Positions 1 through 6,582 are shown, numbered from the stretch's first letter. The stretch: 7,106 nucleotides of DNA from Ktedonobacter sp. (GCA_003450555.1 DMFQ01000072.1:1-7106); one strand, 5' to 3'. The notes: generated by a model from the letters alone, not told the origin. Numbers and translations: made by a program.

Positions 1-1
1 A

Positions 2-442
2 GCTTTTCCGGCAGCGCACACCCCCACTGACCTTGCAGTGTGGTTCCCTACGTCACGTGTTTTAATCGCGGGTGATCTCTGTTTCATTGGGGTGACACCG
101 CTGGCAGTCAACGGTCTTATTTCGGGATGGATAGCAGCGATCGATGCTTTGATTGCGCTCCAACCAGCAGTAGTCGTTCCTGGACATGGTCCTATTGGAA
201 CTGGAGAGGACCTCGGAGTATTACGAGACTATTTTCTCGCTATCCAACGCGTAGGACGCGCAGCCGTTGCACAAAACCTATCCTCTCAGGATGCTCTTGC
301 TCTCCTGGATACGAGGCCGTTTGCCGGGTGGCTCGAATCTGAGAGGAACCTGATCAATCTCGAACGGGCTATGCAGGAGGCAGCTGGCGAAATTCATCAG
401 ATGAATCTCTCTGCTATGCCACCCAGTACACGGCAACCGTAA
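2..442 (+). CDS. MBL-fold metallo-hydrolase, C-terminal part (5' end outside window)
   Basis: The reading frame is already open at base 2, so this is the C-terminal 146 residues of a longer protein. The visible part carries the second half of a metallo-beta-lactamase metal site: a His in AAHTPTDLAVW (fragment residue 6), the bridging Asp in LIAGDL (residue 25), and the late His in VVPGHGP. The HxHxDH motif that supplies the other ligands would lie upstream of the window. After GHGP comes a helical tail (DYFLAIQ, then NLERAMQEAAGE) usual for this group. The family is a broad class of zinc or iron hydrolases. In aromatic polyketide clusters some MBL-fold proteins, such as ActIV, act as second-ring cyclases or thioesterases, and the cyclase gene begins only 26 nt downstream, so a cyclase or thioesterase role is plausible but not shown by sequence. 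A generic hydrolase remains possible. Confidence 0.85.
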   Translation, partial: AFPAAHTPTDLAVWFPTSRVLIAGDLCFIGVTPLAVNGLISGWIAAIDALIALQPAVVVPGHGPIGTGEDLGVLRDYFLAIQRVGRAAVAQNLSSQDALALLDTRPFAGWLESERNLINLERAMQEAAGEIHQMNLSAMPPSTRQP

Positions 443-468
443 TTGTACAGATGAAAGGAAAATAAACA

Positions 469-933
469 ATGCCTCAAGCCAAAGCTTCTATCACAATTCA
501 TGGCGATGCTGATCGAATTTTTGCCATCACCAACGACATCGCGCGCTGGCCTGAACTCTTCAAAGAGTATAGGCATGCGCGAGTACTTTCATCACAGCGG
601 GATGGACGATTTGCAAAGCTCGAATTCGAGCTGACGAACGAAGAAGAACAAACGTGGCAATCATGGCGTATCCTAGATTTCCAGGAACGAGTGGCTCTTG
701 CGCAACGAGGCACGCCAAAGTTTCCTTTTCTCTACATGCACCTTACCTGGTCGTATGAGCCTGTAGAAAATGGGGTGCTCATGACCTGGATTCAGGACTT
801 TGAGATGGATGCGAATGCACCTGTTACGAACGAACAGGCGCTGGCACGCATGGTCAGCCATATGCAGAACAATCAGGAGCACTTCAAGCAGGTGCTTGAA
901 AGCCAGGAATATATCGCTGTTGACAAGGCATAG
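469..933 (+). CDS. SRPBCC-fold polyketide aromatase/cyclase (TcmN N-domain / WhiE-ORFVI type)
   Basis: This 154-residue protein has the length of a single-domain aromatase/cyclase. These cytosolic enzymes bind an ACP-tethered poly-beta-ketone in a deep helix-grip cavity and direct first-ring folding and aromatisation. Family signatures are visible: a START-like N-terminus with ARWPELFKEY (Trp27, Tyr34), a WxSxR-like Trp63-Gln-Ser65-Trp-Arg67 where TcmN-type enzymes place their proposed catalytic Arg, then FLYMHLTWSYEP (Trp94) and MTWIQDFEMDANAPV, followed by a long C-terminal helix (about 120-147). The motif alignment is by eye and from memory. A purine-rich site (GAAAGGAAA) sits a few bases before ATG 469. 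The gene lies 26 nt after the MBL gene and 75 nt before the O-methyltransferase, in the same frame but with several stop codons between. Family assignment is firm; the substrate and ring regiochemistry cannot be read from the sequence. Confidence 0.88.
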   Translation: MPQAKASITIHGDADRIFAITNDIARWPELFKEYRHARVLSSQRDGRFAKLEFELTNEEEQTWQSWRILDFQERVALAQRGTPKFPFLYMHLTWSYEPVENGVLMTWIQDFEMDANAPVTNEQALARMVSHMQNNQEHFKQVLESQEYIAVDKA

Positions 934-938
934 CATAA

Positions 939-964
939 GGGGGCACAAGGAAAATTGTGCCCCC
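939..964 (+). other. GC-rich intercistronic hairpin
   Basis: A perfect 10-bp inverted repeat (GGGGGCACAA at 939-948, TTGTGCCCCC at 955-964) with a 6-nt loop GGAAAA starts six bases after the cyclase stop. It runs into a block of eight C residues at 960-967. There is no T-run after it, so it does not look like an intrinsic terminator. In mRNA it could partially terminate, block 3' exonucleases or set the cyclase to methyltransferase ratio; these roles are inferences. Confidence 0.6.
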
Positions 965-1008
965 CCCACCAAAGACAGTGGAAAGCATGAAAGAATGGGA
1001 GAAGTTGA

Positions 1009-2037
1009 ATGCATGATGCCAGTAAGGAGCCGTTGCAGAGTGCAATACCGCGCCTCACCCCCAGTCCTATCATCGAAACAACCTGGGCCTTCGCCCAAAG
1101 CTGTATTCTGCTCGCTGCCATCGAGCTTGATCTGTTTACACTAATCGCGCAAGGCTCGAACTCGCCTGAAATGCTGGCGCATCATGCTGAGGTGTCAGAA
1201 AACGCCCTGAGACGCTTGCTGGCAGCCTTGAGCGTCATGGGCTTTTTGCAGCGCGACGGAGATGACTATACATTGTCGCCATTAAGTGAGCGTTTCTTAG
1301 TGCGGAGTCAGAAATCGTACATGGGCGATGTGGTATTGCAGAACCGCCAGGAATGGGATGCCTGGATTCATCTCTCAGACGTTGTGCGCACAGGCCAGGC
1401 GGTCCGCTTCATCAACGAAGAGCCGCTTGGTGGTCCTTTCTTTGCGCCTCTGGATGAATATCTCTTTCCTCTGCTTCATCCACTGATGCACATGATTTGT
1501 CAGCGTCTGGAAGTTGGGTCACATCATCGTGGTATGCAGGTGCTTGATCTAGGAGCCGGTACCGCTCCTGGAGCCATCGCAGCCCTGCAACTGAATGCAG
1601 GTGCTCATGCAGTGGCAATGGACTTTCCTGAAGCGCTAGCACGAGCACAGATATTCGCTCAGAAATATGGAGTGGACAATCGTGTAGAATATTGGCCGGC
1701 TCATCTTGAAACCGTTGAACTGCCATCACAACGCTTTGACCTGATCTTTGTCAGCCACGTGTTTCGCATTTTGGGCGAGGATCACACGCAGCGGCTCATT
1801 CATCAATGCTATCAGTCTCTCAAACCCGGTGGGAAGCTGGTAGTGATTGAGACCTATAACGAGCAAGGGACGAAGCTCTTTCCGTATATCGTGTCCTTGA
1901 ACATGCTGATCAACACGCGTCGCGGTGATACGTTCACCTCGCAACAGATGCAAGAGTGGCTATCTACAGCAGCATTTCAGGTTGAAGCGTGGCCGAATGT
2001 TGGACCAGATCTGGTGCTGGTGGCCACACGTCCATAA
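1009..2037 (+). CDS. SAM-dependent O-methyltransferase (TcmN C-domain / TcmO-like)
   Basis: The 342-residue protein has the two-part layout of plant- and polyketide-type small-molecule O-methyltransferases. An N-terminal winged-helix dimerisation region (about 25-110, with LAAIELDLFTLI and ENALRRLLAALSVMGFLQRDGDDYTLS) precedes a Rossmann domain. SAM-binding motif I is VLDLGAGTAPG (178-188), an acidic residue follows in MDFPEAL (Asp205), and LKPGGKLVVIE (271-281) is the post-motif strand. It would methylate a phenolic hydroxyl in the cytosol. By eye, the position of the catalytic His in the usual LHDW segment falls on Arg253 in SHVFRILGED, so the general base may differ. Start ATG 1009 is preceded by GGGAGAAG at good spacing. 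It directly follows the cyclase, matching the domain order of fused TcmN. A 9-codon ORF (987-1016) overlaps its start in another frame. Confidence 0.9.
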   Translation: MHDASKEPLQSAIPRLTPSPIIETTWAFAQSCILLAAIELDLFTLIAQGSNSPEMLAHHAEVSENALRRLLAALSVMGFLQRDGDDYTLSPLSERFLVRSQKSYMGDVVLQNRQEWDAWIHLSDVVRTGQAVRFINEEPLGGPFFAPLDEYLFPLLHPLMHMICQRLEVGSHHRGMQVLDLGAGTAPGAIAALQLNAGAHAVAMDFPEALARAQIFAQKYGVDNRVEYWPAHLETVELPSQRFDLIFVSHVFRILGEDHTQRLIHQCYQSLKPGGKLVVIETYNEQGTKLFPYIVSLNMLINTRRGDTFTSQQMQEWLSTAAFQVEAWPNVGPDLVLVATRP

Positions 2038-2071
2038 TGTAGTTGTATATAGCACCAAGGAAAGGAAGTAT

Positions 2072-2410
2072 ATGACGACTATTACACCGCATGCGAAACA
2101 ATGCACTTTGATTAATGTCTTCACCGTCTCCCCTGAGCGGCAACAGGAGTTAATCGATACACTGGTTGCAGCGACAGAGCAGGTAATACGAGCACTACCA
2201 GGCTTTATCTCTGCCAACATCCATAAAAGCGTTGATGGAGTCCGTGTCACTAACTATGCACAGTGGGAGAACGCGACAGCATTGCAAGCGATGCTCGGAA
2301 ATCCTGAAGCGAACGCCCATATTGAAAAATGCCGCGCACTGGCAGAGCATGTTGACTTTCACCTGTATACAGTCGAGCACTGTAGTGTTGCCACAAATGT
2401 CGCTGGATAA
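2072..2410 (+). CDS. Antibiotic biosynthesis monooxygenase (ABM) domain protein, ActVA-Orf6/TcmH-like
   Basis: This 112-residue protein is the size of the cofactor-free anthrone oxygenases ActVA-Orf6 and TcmH, dimeric ferredoxin-like-fold enzymes that oxidise an anthrone to a quinone with O2. The ABM pattern is clear: LINVFTVSPERQQELIDTL, then RALPGFISANIHKS and VTNYAQWENATALQAML. Asn61 and Trp65 form an NxxxW motif that, as I recall, corresponds to the active-site Asn62 and Trp66 of ActVA-Orf6. The frame is open further upstream (from about 1925, within the methyltransferase), but ATG 2072 is chosen because AAGGAAAGGAAG lies just before it and the protein then matches family length. It begins 34 nt after the methyltransferase and ends 11 nt before the next gene. 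Oxidation of an aromatic polyketide intermediate fits the context; other ABM proteins degrade heme or have unknown roles, so the exact reaction is inferred. Confidence 0.85.
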   Translation: MTTITPHAKQCTLINVFTVSPERQQELIDTLVAATEQVIRALPGFISANIHKSVDGVRVTNYAQWENATALQAMLGNPEANAHIEKCRALAEHVDFHLYTVEHCSVATNVAG

Positions 2411-2421
2411 AGGAGAGACTT

Positions 2422-4167
2422 ATGGTTCAACCATACCAGCGTTTAACAGGCGAGCAACTTGCCGGGTGGACACCCAAGAAAACGTCCTCCCCTGTCTACG
2501 AAGTGCTTTGTCGTCCCAATGTGTCTATCCCTTTGCCAGACGGTACCATTCTACGTGGCGACCTCTATTTGCCCAGAGCGGATGGCTCTTTTCCAACCCT
2601 TGTGGCGTGGTCACCATACACCAAAGAGCTGCAAAACACGGGCCTTCCACTCCCGATCAATGAAGTCGGTGTTACAAAGTATCTTGTTTCATGTGGTTAT
2701 TGCCACTTAATCGTCAATGCGAGAGGAACAGGAAGATCAGCTGGGACTCGTGTTGAGTCCTTTTCTCCTTGTGAGCAGAAAGATGTTGCGGATGTGATTG
2801 AGTGGGCGGCAGAGCAACCATGGTGCAACGGGAATATCGGTATGGTAGGTATGTCCTATTTCGCTGCCATCCAATATCTCGCCGCAGCGCAACAGCCTGC
2901 TCATCTAAAGGCAATCTTTCCCTATTTAGGCTTCACTGATCTTTATCGGCACTTCGTCTCGCGTGGTGGAACATTCCATTCCGACTTTTTCGCAACCTAC
3001 TACACCTTCGTGGGCGCAACGCAAAGGATTACCGTACCAGCGACGGTGCGACATACATTGGGCTATCTTTTCAATCGGGAATGGCTGCAGTCGCTCATCA
3101 TGCGCATCTTCTTTCTTAATAGAACGAAGATGCCAGGGCGATTGCATCCAGAGGAATCGTGGGCACGAAGCTTCGCTACACTTGCCTTCGACGAGCCCTA
3201 TGACGGACCATTCTACCGGGAAAAGTCTGCCTGGCCCATTCTGGACCGCATTCAAATTCCCGTCTGTATCGGAACGAACTGGGGCAATCCTGGGTTGCAC
3301 ATGAAAGGAGCATTTCAGGCATGGCACGGAATCCATGCGCCTAAGAAACTTTTTATCGGTCCCCCTGATCCAAGATGGCCGTGGACAAACTACCAGGATG
3401 AGCTGCTTGCGTGGTACGACTATCATCTCAAAGGCATCGACACGGGTATTGAGGAGCAACCGCCGGTGCGCTACTGGCTGCAAGCTGCGAATCAATGGAG
3501 ATCCGCAGCGGATTGGCCCATTCCCAGAGCGATCAAACAACGCGGCTACCTTGCGCTCCATGCCGATGATACGCTGAAGGAGCAGGATCTGCAAACTGAG
3601 CCATCAGCGCAGGAGTCCTCGCTCTCCTTTGTTGCTATACCGCGCCATATGCTTTATCCAAAAGTGCTCGACCATTATGAGGCGCAGGTGCTACGCTACT
3701 CAACGCCCTCTTTTCAAAGGGATACCGAGGTAACCGGACCAATCCGCCTCCATCTCAACCTGTCTTCGACGGCCATTGACACCCACATCATCGCACGCAT
3801 CAGTGATAGTGGGCCAGATGGGAAACGACAAAAACTGTCGTTTGGTTGGCTTGAAGCTTCTCATCGGAAGGTCGATGAGGCACTCTCGCGCCCTGACGAG
3901 GTCATTCACGAGCATAGAAAGGCTGAGCCGCTTACACCAGGAGTGCGTGTCACTCTAGATTTCAGCTTAACCCCCACGGCCAATTTGTTCAAGAGGGGAC
4001 ATCGCCTCCTCCTGGAGATCGCGAGCCAACCGGAGCTTCTGGAAACAAATGCTTTCGAGGGCTTTATTTTCTTTCCGTATCATGCTCCCCCTTACCCAGC
4101 AAGAAATACTATCTTTCACGGCGGGAGTGACCCATCGTATGTCGAATGGGAAGAACGAGTCGATTGA
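2422..4167 (+). CDS. CocE/NonD-family alpha/beta hydrolase, divergent catalytic triad
   Basis: The 581-residue protein has the architecture of the CocE/NonD (X-Pro dipeptidyl-peptidase S15-like) family: an alpha/beta-hydrolase domain (about 35-345, with a helical insert near 175-270) and a C-terminal jelly-roll (about 385-575, with VTGPIRLHLNLSSTAIDTHIIARISDSGPDG). The nucleophile elbow is GMSYFA with Ser145, and Tyr66 in SPYTK fits the oxyanion Tyr. The usual triad Asp of the WYD segment falls on Asn289 (TNWGNPGLH), and the GPWxH His site reads GPPDPRWPW. WYDYHLKGIDTG (331-342) is otherwise typical. No signal peptide is seen. GGAGAG precedes ATG 2422, and the gene is 11 nt after the ABM gene, so translation is probably coupled. 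Family members cleave esters and amides; in this cluster it could release or trim an acyl group. Activity is uncertain given the missing residues. Confidence 0.85.
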   Translation: MVQPYQRLTGEQLAGWTPKKTSSPVYEVLCRPNVSIPLPDGTILRGDLYLPRADGSFPTLVAWSPYTKELQNTGLPLPINEVGVTKYLVSCGYCHLIVNARGTGRSAGTRVESFSPCEQKDVADVIEWAAEQPWCNGNIGMVGMSYFAAIQYLAAAQQPAHLKAIFPYLGFTDLYRHFVSRGGTFHSDFFATYYTFVGATQRITVPATVRHTLGYLFNREWLQSLIMRIFFLNRTKMPGRLHPEESWARSFATLAFDEPYDGPFYREKSAWPILDRIQIPVCIGTNWGNPGLHMKGAFQAWHGIHAPKKLFIGPPDPRWPWTNYQDELLAWYDYHLKGIDTGIEEQPPVRYWLQAANQWRSAADWPIPRAIKQRGYLALHADDTLKEQDLQTEPSAQESSLSFVAIPRHMLYPKVLDHYEAQVLRYSTPSFQRDTEVTGPIRLHLNLSSTAIDTHIIARISDSGPDGKRQKLSFGWLEASHRKVDEALSRPDEVIHEHRKAEPLTPGVRVTLDFSLTPTANLFKRGHRLLLEIASQPELLETNAFEGFIFFPYHAPPYPARNTIFHGGSDPSYVEWEERVD

Positions 4168-4206
4168 GAGAGCCTCCGACGAGAAACAGAGAAAAGGAGA
4201 ATATCT

Positions 4207-5133
4207 ATGCAACAACCATTCCGGTTTGGTGTAGTGACTGAGCGTGCACAGTCGGGAGCTGAGTGGCGCACGAAAGCGAAGAAGGCCGAAGACTTGGGTT
4301 ATGCCACGTTTCTCGTGCCCGATCATAATGATAAGGATATCGCGCCAGTGGCAGCGATGATGGCTGCTGCCGATGCGACTACTACGCTACGCATTGGCAG
4401 TTTTGTCTTCAACAATGATCTTAGGCATCCTGGCCTTCTTGCGAAGGAGGTGGCTACGCTCGATCTCTTTTCTGAGGGGCGCTTCGAGTTCGGACTTGGA
4501 GCAGGTTATCTCCCTTCTGATTATAACCAACTAGGCATTCCTTTTGAGCGTGCTGGCACAAGGATTAGCCGTTTCGAGGAAGCATTGTATCTCATCAAAA
4601 AGTTGCTCACAGAGGAGATGCCTGTAACCTTCTCTGGCAACTTCTATAGTATTGAGCAAGCAAAGGGATTGCCTAGACCTGTGCAGAAGCCACATCCTCC
4701 CATATACATTGGAGGTGGCGGTGAGCGCGTGCTCTCGTTTGCAGCAAAACAAGCCAACATCGTTGGTTTTGCACCTAAGAATAGCCAAAAAGGGCTAAAT
4801 ATGAAGGATGCTACAGCGGAAGCAATGACAAAAAAGGTAGAATGGGTGCGTACAGCGGCAGGAGAGTGTTTTTCTACACTCGAACTCAGTTGCATCGTCT
4901 TTCGTATTATTATAACCGATCATCGAGTCCAAGCGATGCAGAGAGCAGCAGGACATATAGGCTTATCTGTGGAAGAGGTAGCAACGTCACCTCATCTGCT
5001 CATCGGCTCTATCGATGAAATCGTCGCTGATTTGCAGGAGCGTCGTGCACAACATGGAATCTCCTATATTGAAATACTTGAAGAGTATACGGAGCAGTTT
5101 GCTCCAGTTGTGGCTCGCTTAGCTGGTACATAG
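4207..5133 (+). CDS. LLM-class F420-dependent oxidoreductase (TIGR03621-like)
   Basis: The 308-residue protein is a full-length luciferase-like TIM-barrel oxidoreductase of the group I recognise as the F420-dependent family typified by MSMEG_2516. Visible signatures are an N-terminal FRFGVV strand, VPDH (37-40), TTLRIGSFVFNNDLRHPGLLAKE, then EVATLDLFSEGRFEFGLGAGY (81-101), IPFERAGTRISRFEEAL, the cofactor-phosphate-binding stretch PPIYIGGGGERVL, and a C-terminal LIGSIDEIVADLQERR helix. It would transfer hydride between reduced or oxidised F420 and a small molecule in the cytosol; FMN use cannot be excluded from sequence. AAAAGGAG precedes ATG 4207 at normal spacing, and the gap to the hydrolase gene is 39 nt. 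Being last in the tight run of tailoring genes suggests a reductive or dehydrogenation step on the product. No clear terminator follows before the membrane protein gene. Confidence 0.88.
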   Translation: MQQPFRFGVVTERAQSGAEWRTKAKKAEDLGYATFLVPDHNDKDIAPVAAMMAAADATTTLRIGSFVFNNDLRHPGLLAKEVATLDLFSEGRFEFGLGAGYLPSDYNQLGIPFERAGTRISRFEEALYLIKKLLTEEMPVTFSGNFYSIEQAKGLPRPVQKPHPPIYIGGGGERVLSFAAKQANIVGFAPKNSQKGLNMKDATAEAMTKKVEWVRTAAGECFSTLELSCIVFRIIITDHRVQAMQRAAGHIGLSVEEVATSPHLLIGSIDEIVADLQERRAQHGISYIEILEEYTEQFAPVVARLAGT

Positions 5134-5191
5134 CAGGGTTCCCCTTTATCTATGATGCTCTATTTTGTAAAGAAGGATTGTGTATCTACAA

Positions 5192-6418
5192 ATGATGGAC
5201 ACGAATGTACGTTTGGTTTCCGATTCCCCACCAAGGGGAAATGATCAACTAATACGGCTTGCTTATAGAGGCCCTCTGGGGTGGTGGTATCGCCTTACTG
5301 CACCAGCACAGCCTCCCGAGACTGCATCATTAACTGTGCGAGAATTGGCACGACGTGGACGACTGACGAGTGCAACACTCCTGGTTGTGATTCTTCTTGT
5401 CCTTGCCGCTTATCCCATCGCTTTCTTGACTCCGAATCACGTCCTGGCCATTGTGTTGCTTATCCCGATTCTTATTGATACAGTGGCGCTATTTTTCAAC
5501 CGAGCGGGCAAGATAGCGATCGCGGGCGTTCTGGTCGTGGTCGGTATTGAAGTCGGCATTGGTCTTTCCATCCTTGGACCCGCCTTATCGGGTGGGGGTC
5601 TCACAACCTACATACTTCCACAGTTTGACCTCCTGGTACAGGCTGACTTTGTGGCTGTTTCTCTCCTTCGTCCACGTTCTGTCATCTGGCTTGCAGGTCT
5701 GCACATTGTGCTGAGCGTGCTTGCTATCACGTTCCTTCCTCGTACACCAGAGTTTGCGCAGATGCTCTCTGTCAACGGATATGAGGTATATCTCCGCCTT
5801 ATCACATTGCAGATCATTGTGGCATTTGTGACGTTCCTCTGGGTCACTGGTGCACAGCAAGCTATCCAGCGTGCTGATCGCGCAGAGGAGATTGCCGCTC
5901 TGGAGCAACGCGAGATCGAGCAGCAACAGCTTCAGATCGAACAGAAGCAGCAGTTGGATACGGGTATTCAGTTTATCTTGCAAACCCATGTGCAAGTAGC
6001 CAATGGAAATTTTGCTGCGCGTGCGCCTCTCGGTAAAGAGAATATGCTCTGGCAGATTGCGTACTCGCTCAATAATTTGCTTGCACGGCTGCAAAGCTAC
6101 AGCCAGATGCTAAGCCAATACCAACATATGCAAGAAGAGAATTACCGTCTGCATAATGCGTTGCAAAGTAACACAACCGCTCAGCATGAACTGCAACGCA
6201 CGAGAGTGGCAGCTACTCGTCTGATAGAGTTGCTCAAACAGTCGCAGGATGGGCGAATACCTACATCGACAGTGCGTAGTGGGACAGTCATCGACGCTGT
6301 TGTTACGCAATTAAGTAACTCTACAAGCTCTTTGCCTACCTCAGAGCAGAGACCTATCATTCCACAACGCACCCGCGAACAAGGCATTCCAAAAAACACA
6401 CGTCCTATGAATAATTGA
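5192..6418 (+). CDS. Six-helix membrane protein with coiled coil and HAMP-like tail, no output domain
   Basis: I do not recognise a named family. With ATG 5192 the product is 408 residues; an in-frame GTG at 5180 would add four, but AGAAGGA (5171-5177) is then only 2 nt away, against 14 nt for the ATG, so the start is ambiguous. A polar N-terminus of about 55 residues precedes roughly six hydrophobic segments (near residues 60-80, 84-102, 107-130, 137-156, 163-182 and 200-218). A Gln/Glu-rich coiled coil follows (AEEIAALEQREIEQQQLQIEQKQQL), then a HAMP-like segment (HVQVANGNFAARAPLGKENMLWQIAYSLNNLLARL), a second helical stretch and a disordered tail. No histidine kinase, GGDEF or methyl-accepting domain is seen. 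The layout suggests a membrane sensor or scaffold. It lies 58 nt after the oxidoreductase gene and may be co-transcribed, but nothing ties it to polyketide chemistry. Confidence 0.75.
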   Translation: MMDTNVRLVSDSPPRGNDQLIRLAYRGPLGWWYRLTAPAQPPETASLTVRELARRGRLTSATLLVVILLVLAAYPIAFLTPNHVLAIVLLIPILIDTVALFFNRAGKIAIAGVLVVVGIEVGIGLSILGPALSGGGLTTYILPQFDLLVQADFVAVSLLRPRSVIWLAGLHIVLSVLAITFLPRTPEFAQMLSVNGYEVYLRLITLQIIVAFVTFLWVTGAQQAIQRADRAEEIAALEQREIEQQQLQIEQKQQLDTGIQFILQTHVQVANGNFAARAPLGKENMLWQIAYSLNNLLARLQSYSQMLSQYQHMQEENYRLHNALQSNTTAQHELQRTRVAATRLIELLKQSQDGRIPTSTVRSGTVIDAVVTQLSNSTSSLPTSEQRPIIPQRTREQGIPKNTRPMNN

Positions 6419-6488
6419 AGTTATACAGAAGTCGTCCTGAAGGCCCTTTATGACATTGTCCAAAAATCAGGACGACTTCTGTATAACT
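6419..6488. repeat. 70-bp element with perfect 22-bp inverted arms (MITE-like or hairpin)
   Basis: The left arm (6419-6440, beginning AGTTATACAG and ending GTCGTCCTGA) is matched 22 of 22 by the reverse complement at 6467-6488. A 26-nt interior (6441-6466) has no arm-like pairing. The left arm begins on the base after the TGA stop of the membrane protein. No convincing target-site duplication flanks it, and no T-run follows either arm, which argues against a simple intrinsic terminator. The arms look like terminal inverted repeats of a miniature non-autonomous element or an insertion-sequence remnant. In RNA they would form a long stem that could end or protect the upstream transcript. Confidence 0.75.
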
Positions 6489-6523
6489 ATTATGTAACCC
6501 TGTTCCTACAATTACTACCGAAT

Positions 6524-6542
6524 CTTAACCCATTCTTAACTC
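6524..6542 (+). promoter_or_regulatory. Tandem CTTAAC direct repeat with 11-bp period, possible response-regulator site
   Basis: CTTAACCC (6524-6531) and CTTAACTC (6535-6542) are separated by 3 bp, giving an 11-bp period, one helical turn. PhoB/OmpR-type winged-helix regulators bind such tandem repeats, and the form is close to the cyanobacterial Pho box as I recall it (8-bp repeats around TTAA, 3-bp spacing). It lies about 130 bp upstream of the second ABM gene. With only two units it could be chance. Confidence 0.35.
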
Positions 6543-6582
6543 GTATCCCCTTCCATTTTATTTGTGCTGCCTTCATAATATA

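Noticed and set aside
673..1098. A 141-codon minus-strand frame spanning the cyclase end and methyltransferase start
   Set aside because: It crosses two well-supported + strand genes and the intercistronic hairpin, and its translation shows no recognisable motif.
1925..2071. A longer N-terminus for the ABM protein at 2072
   Set aside because: The extra frame overlaps the methyltransferase 3' end, and ATG 2072 has a strong purine-rich site and gives the family length.
2926..3594. A 222-codon open frame on the minus strand inside the CocE-like gene
   Set aside because: It lies wholly opposite a gene with clear family motifs, and its translation shows no domain pattern that I recognise.
5224..5240. 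A small hairpin TTCCCC-ACCAA-GGGGAA early in the membrane protein gene
   Set aside because: Six base pairs within coding sequence are likely by chance; a translational role cannot be argued from this alone.
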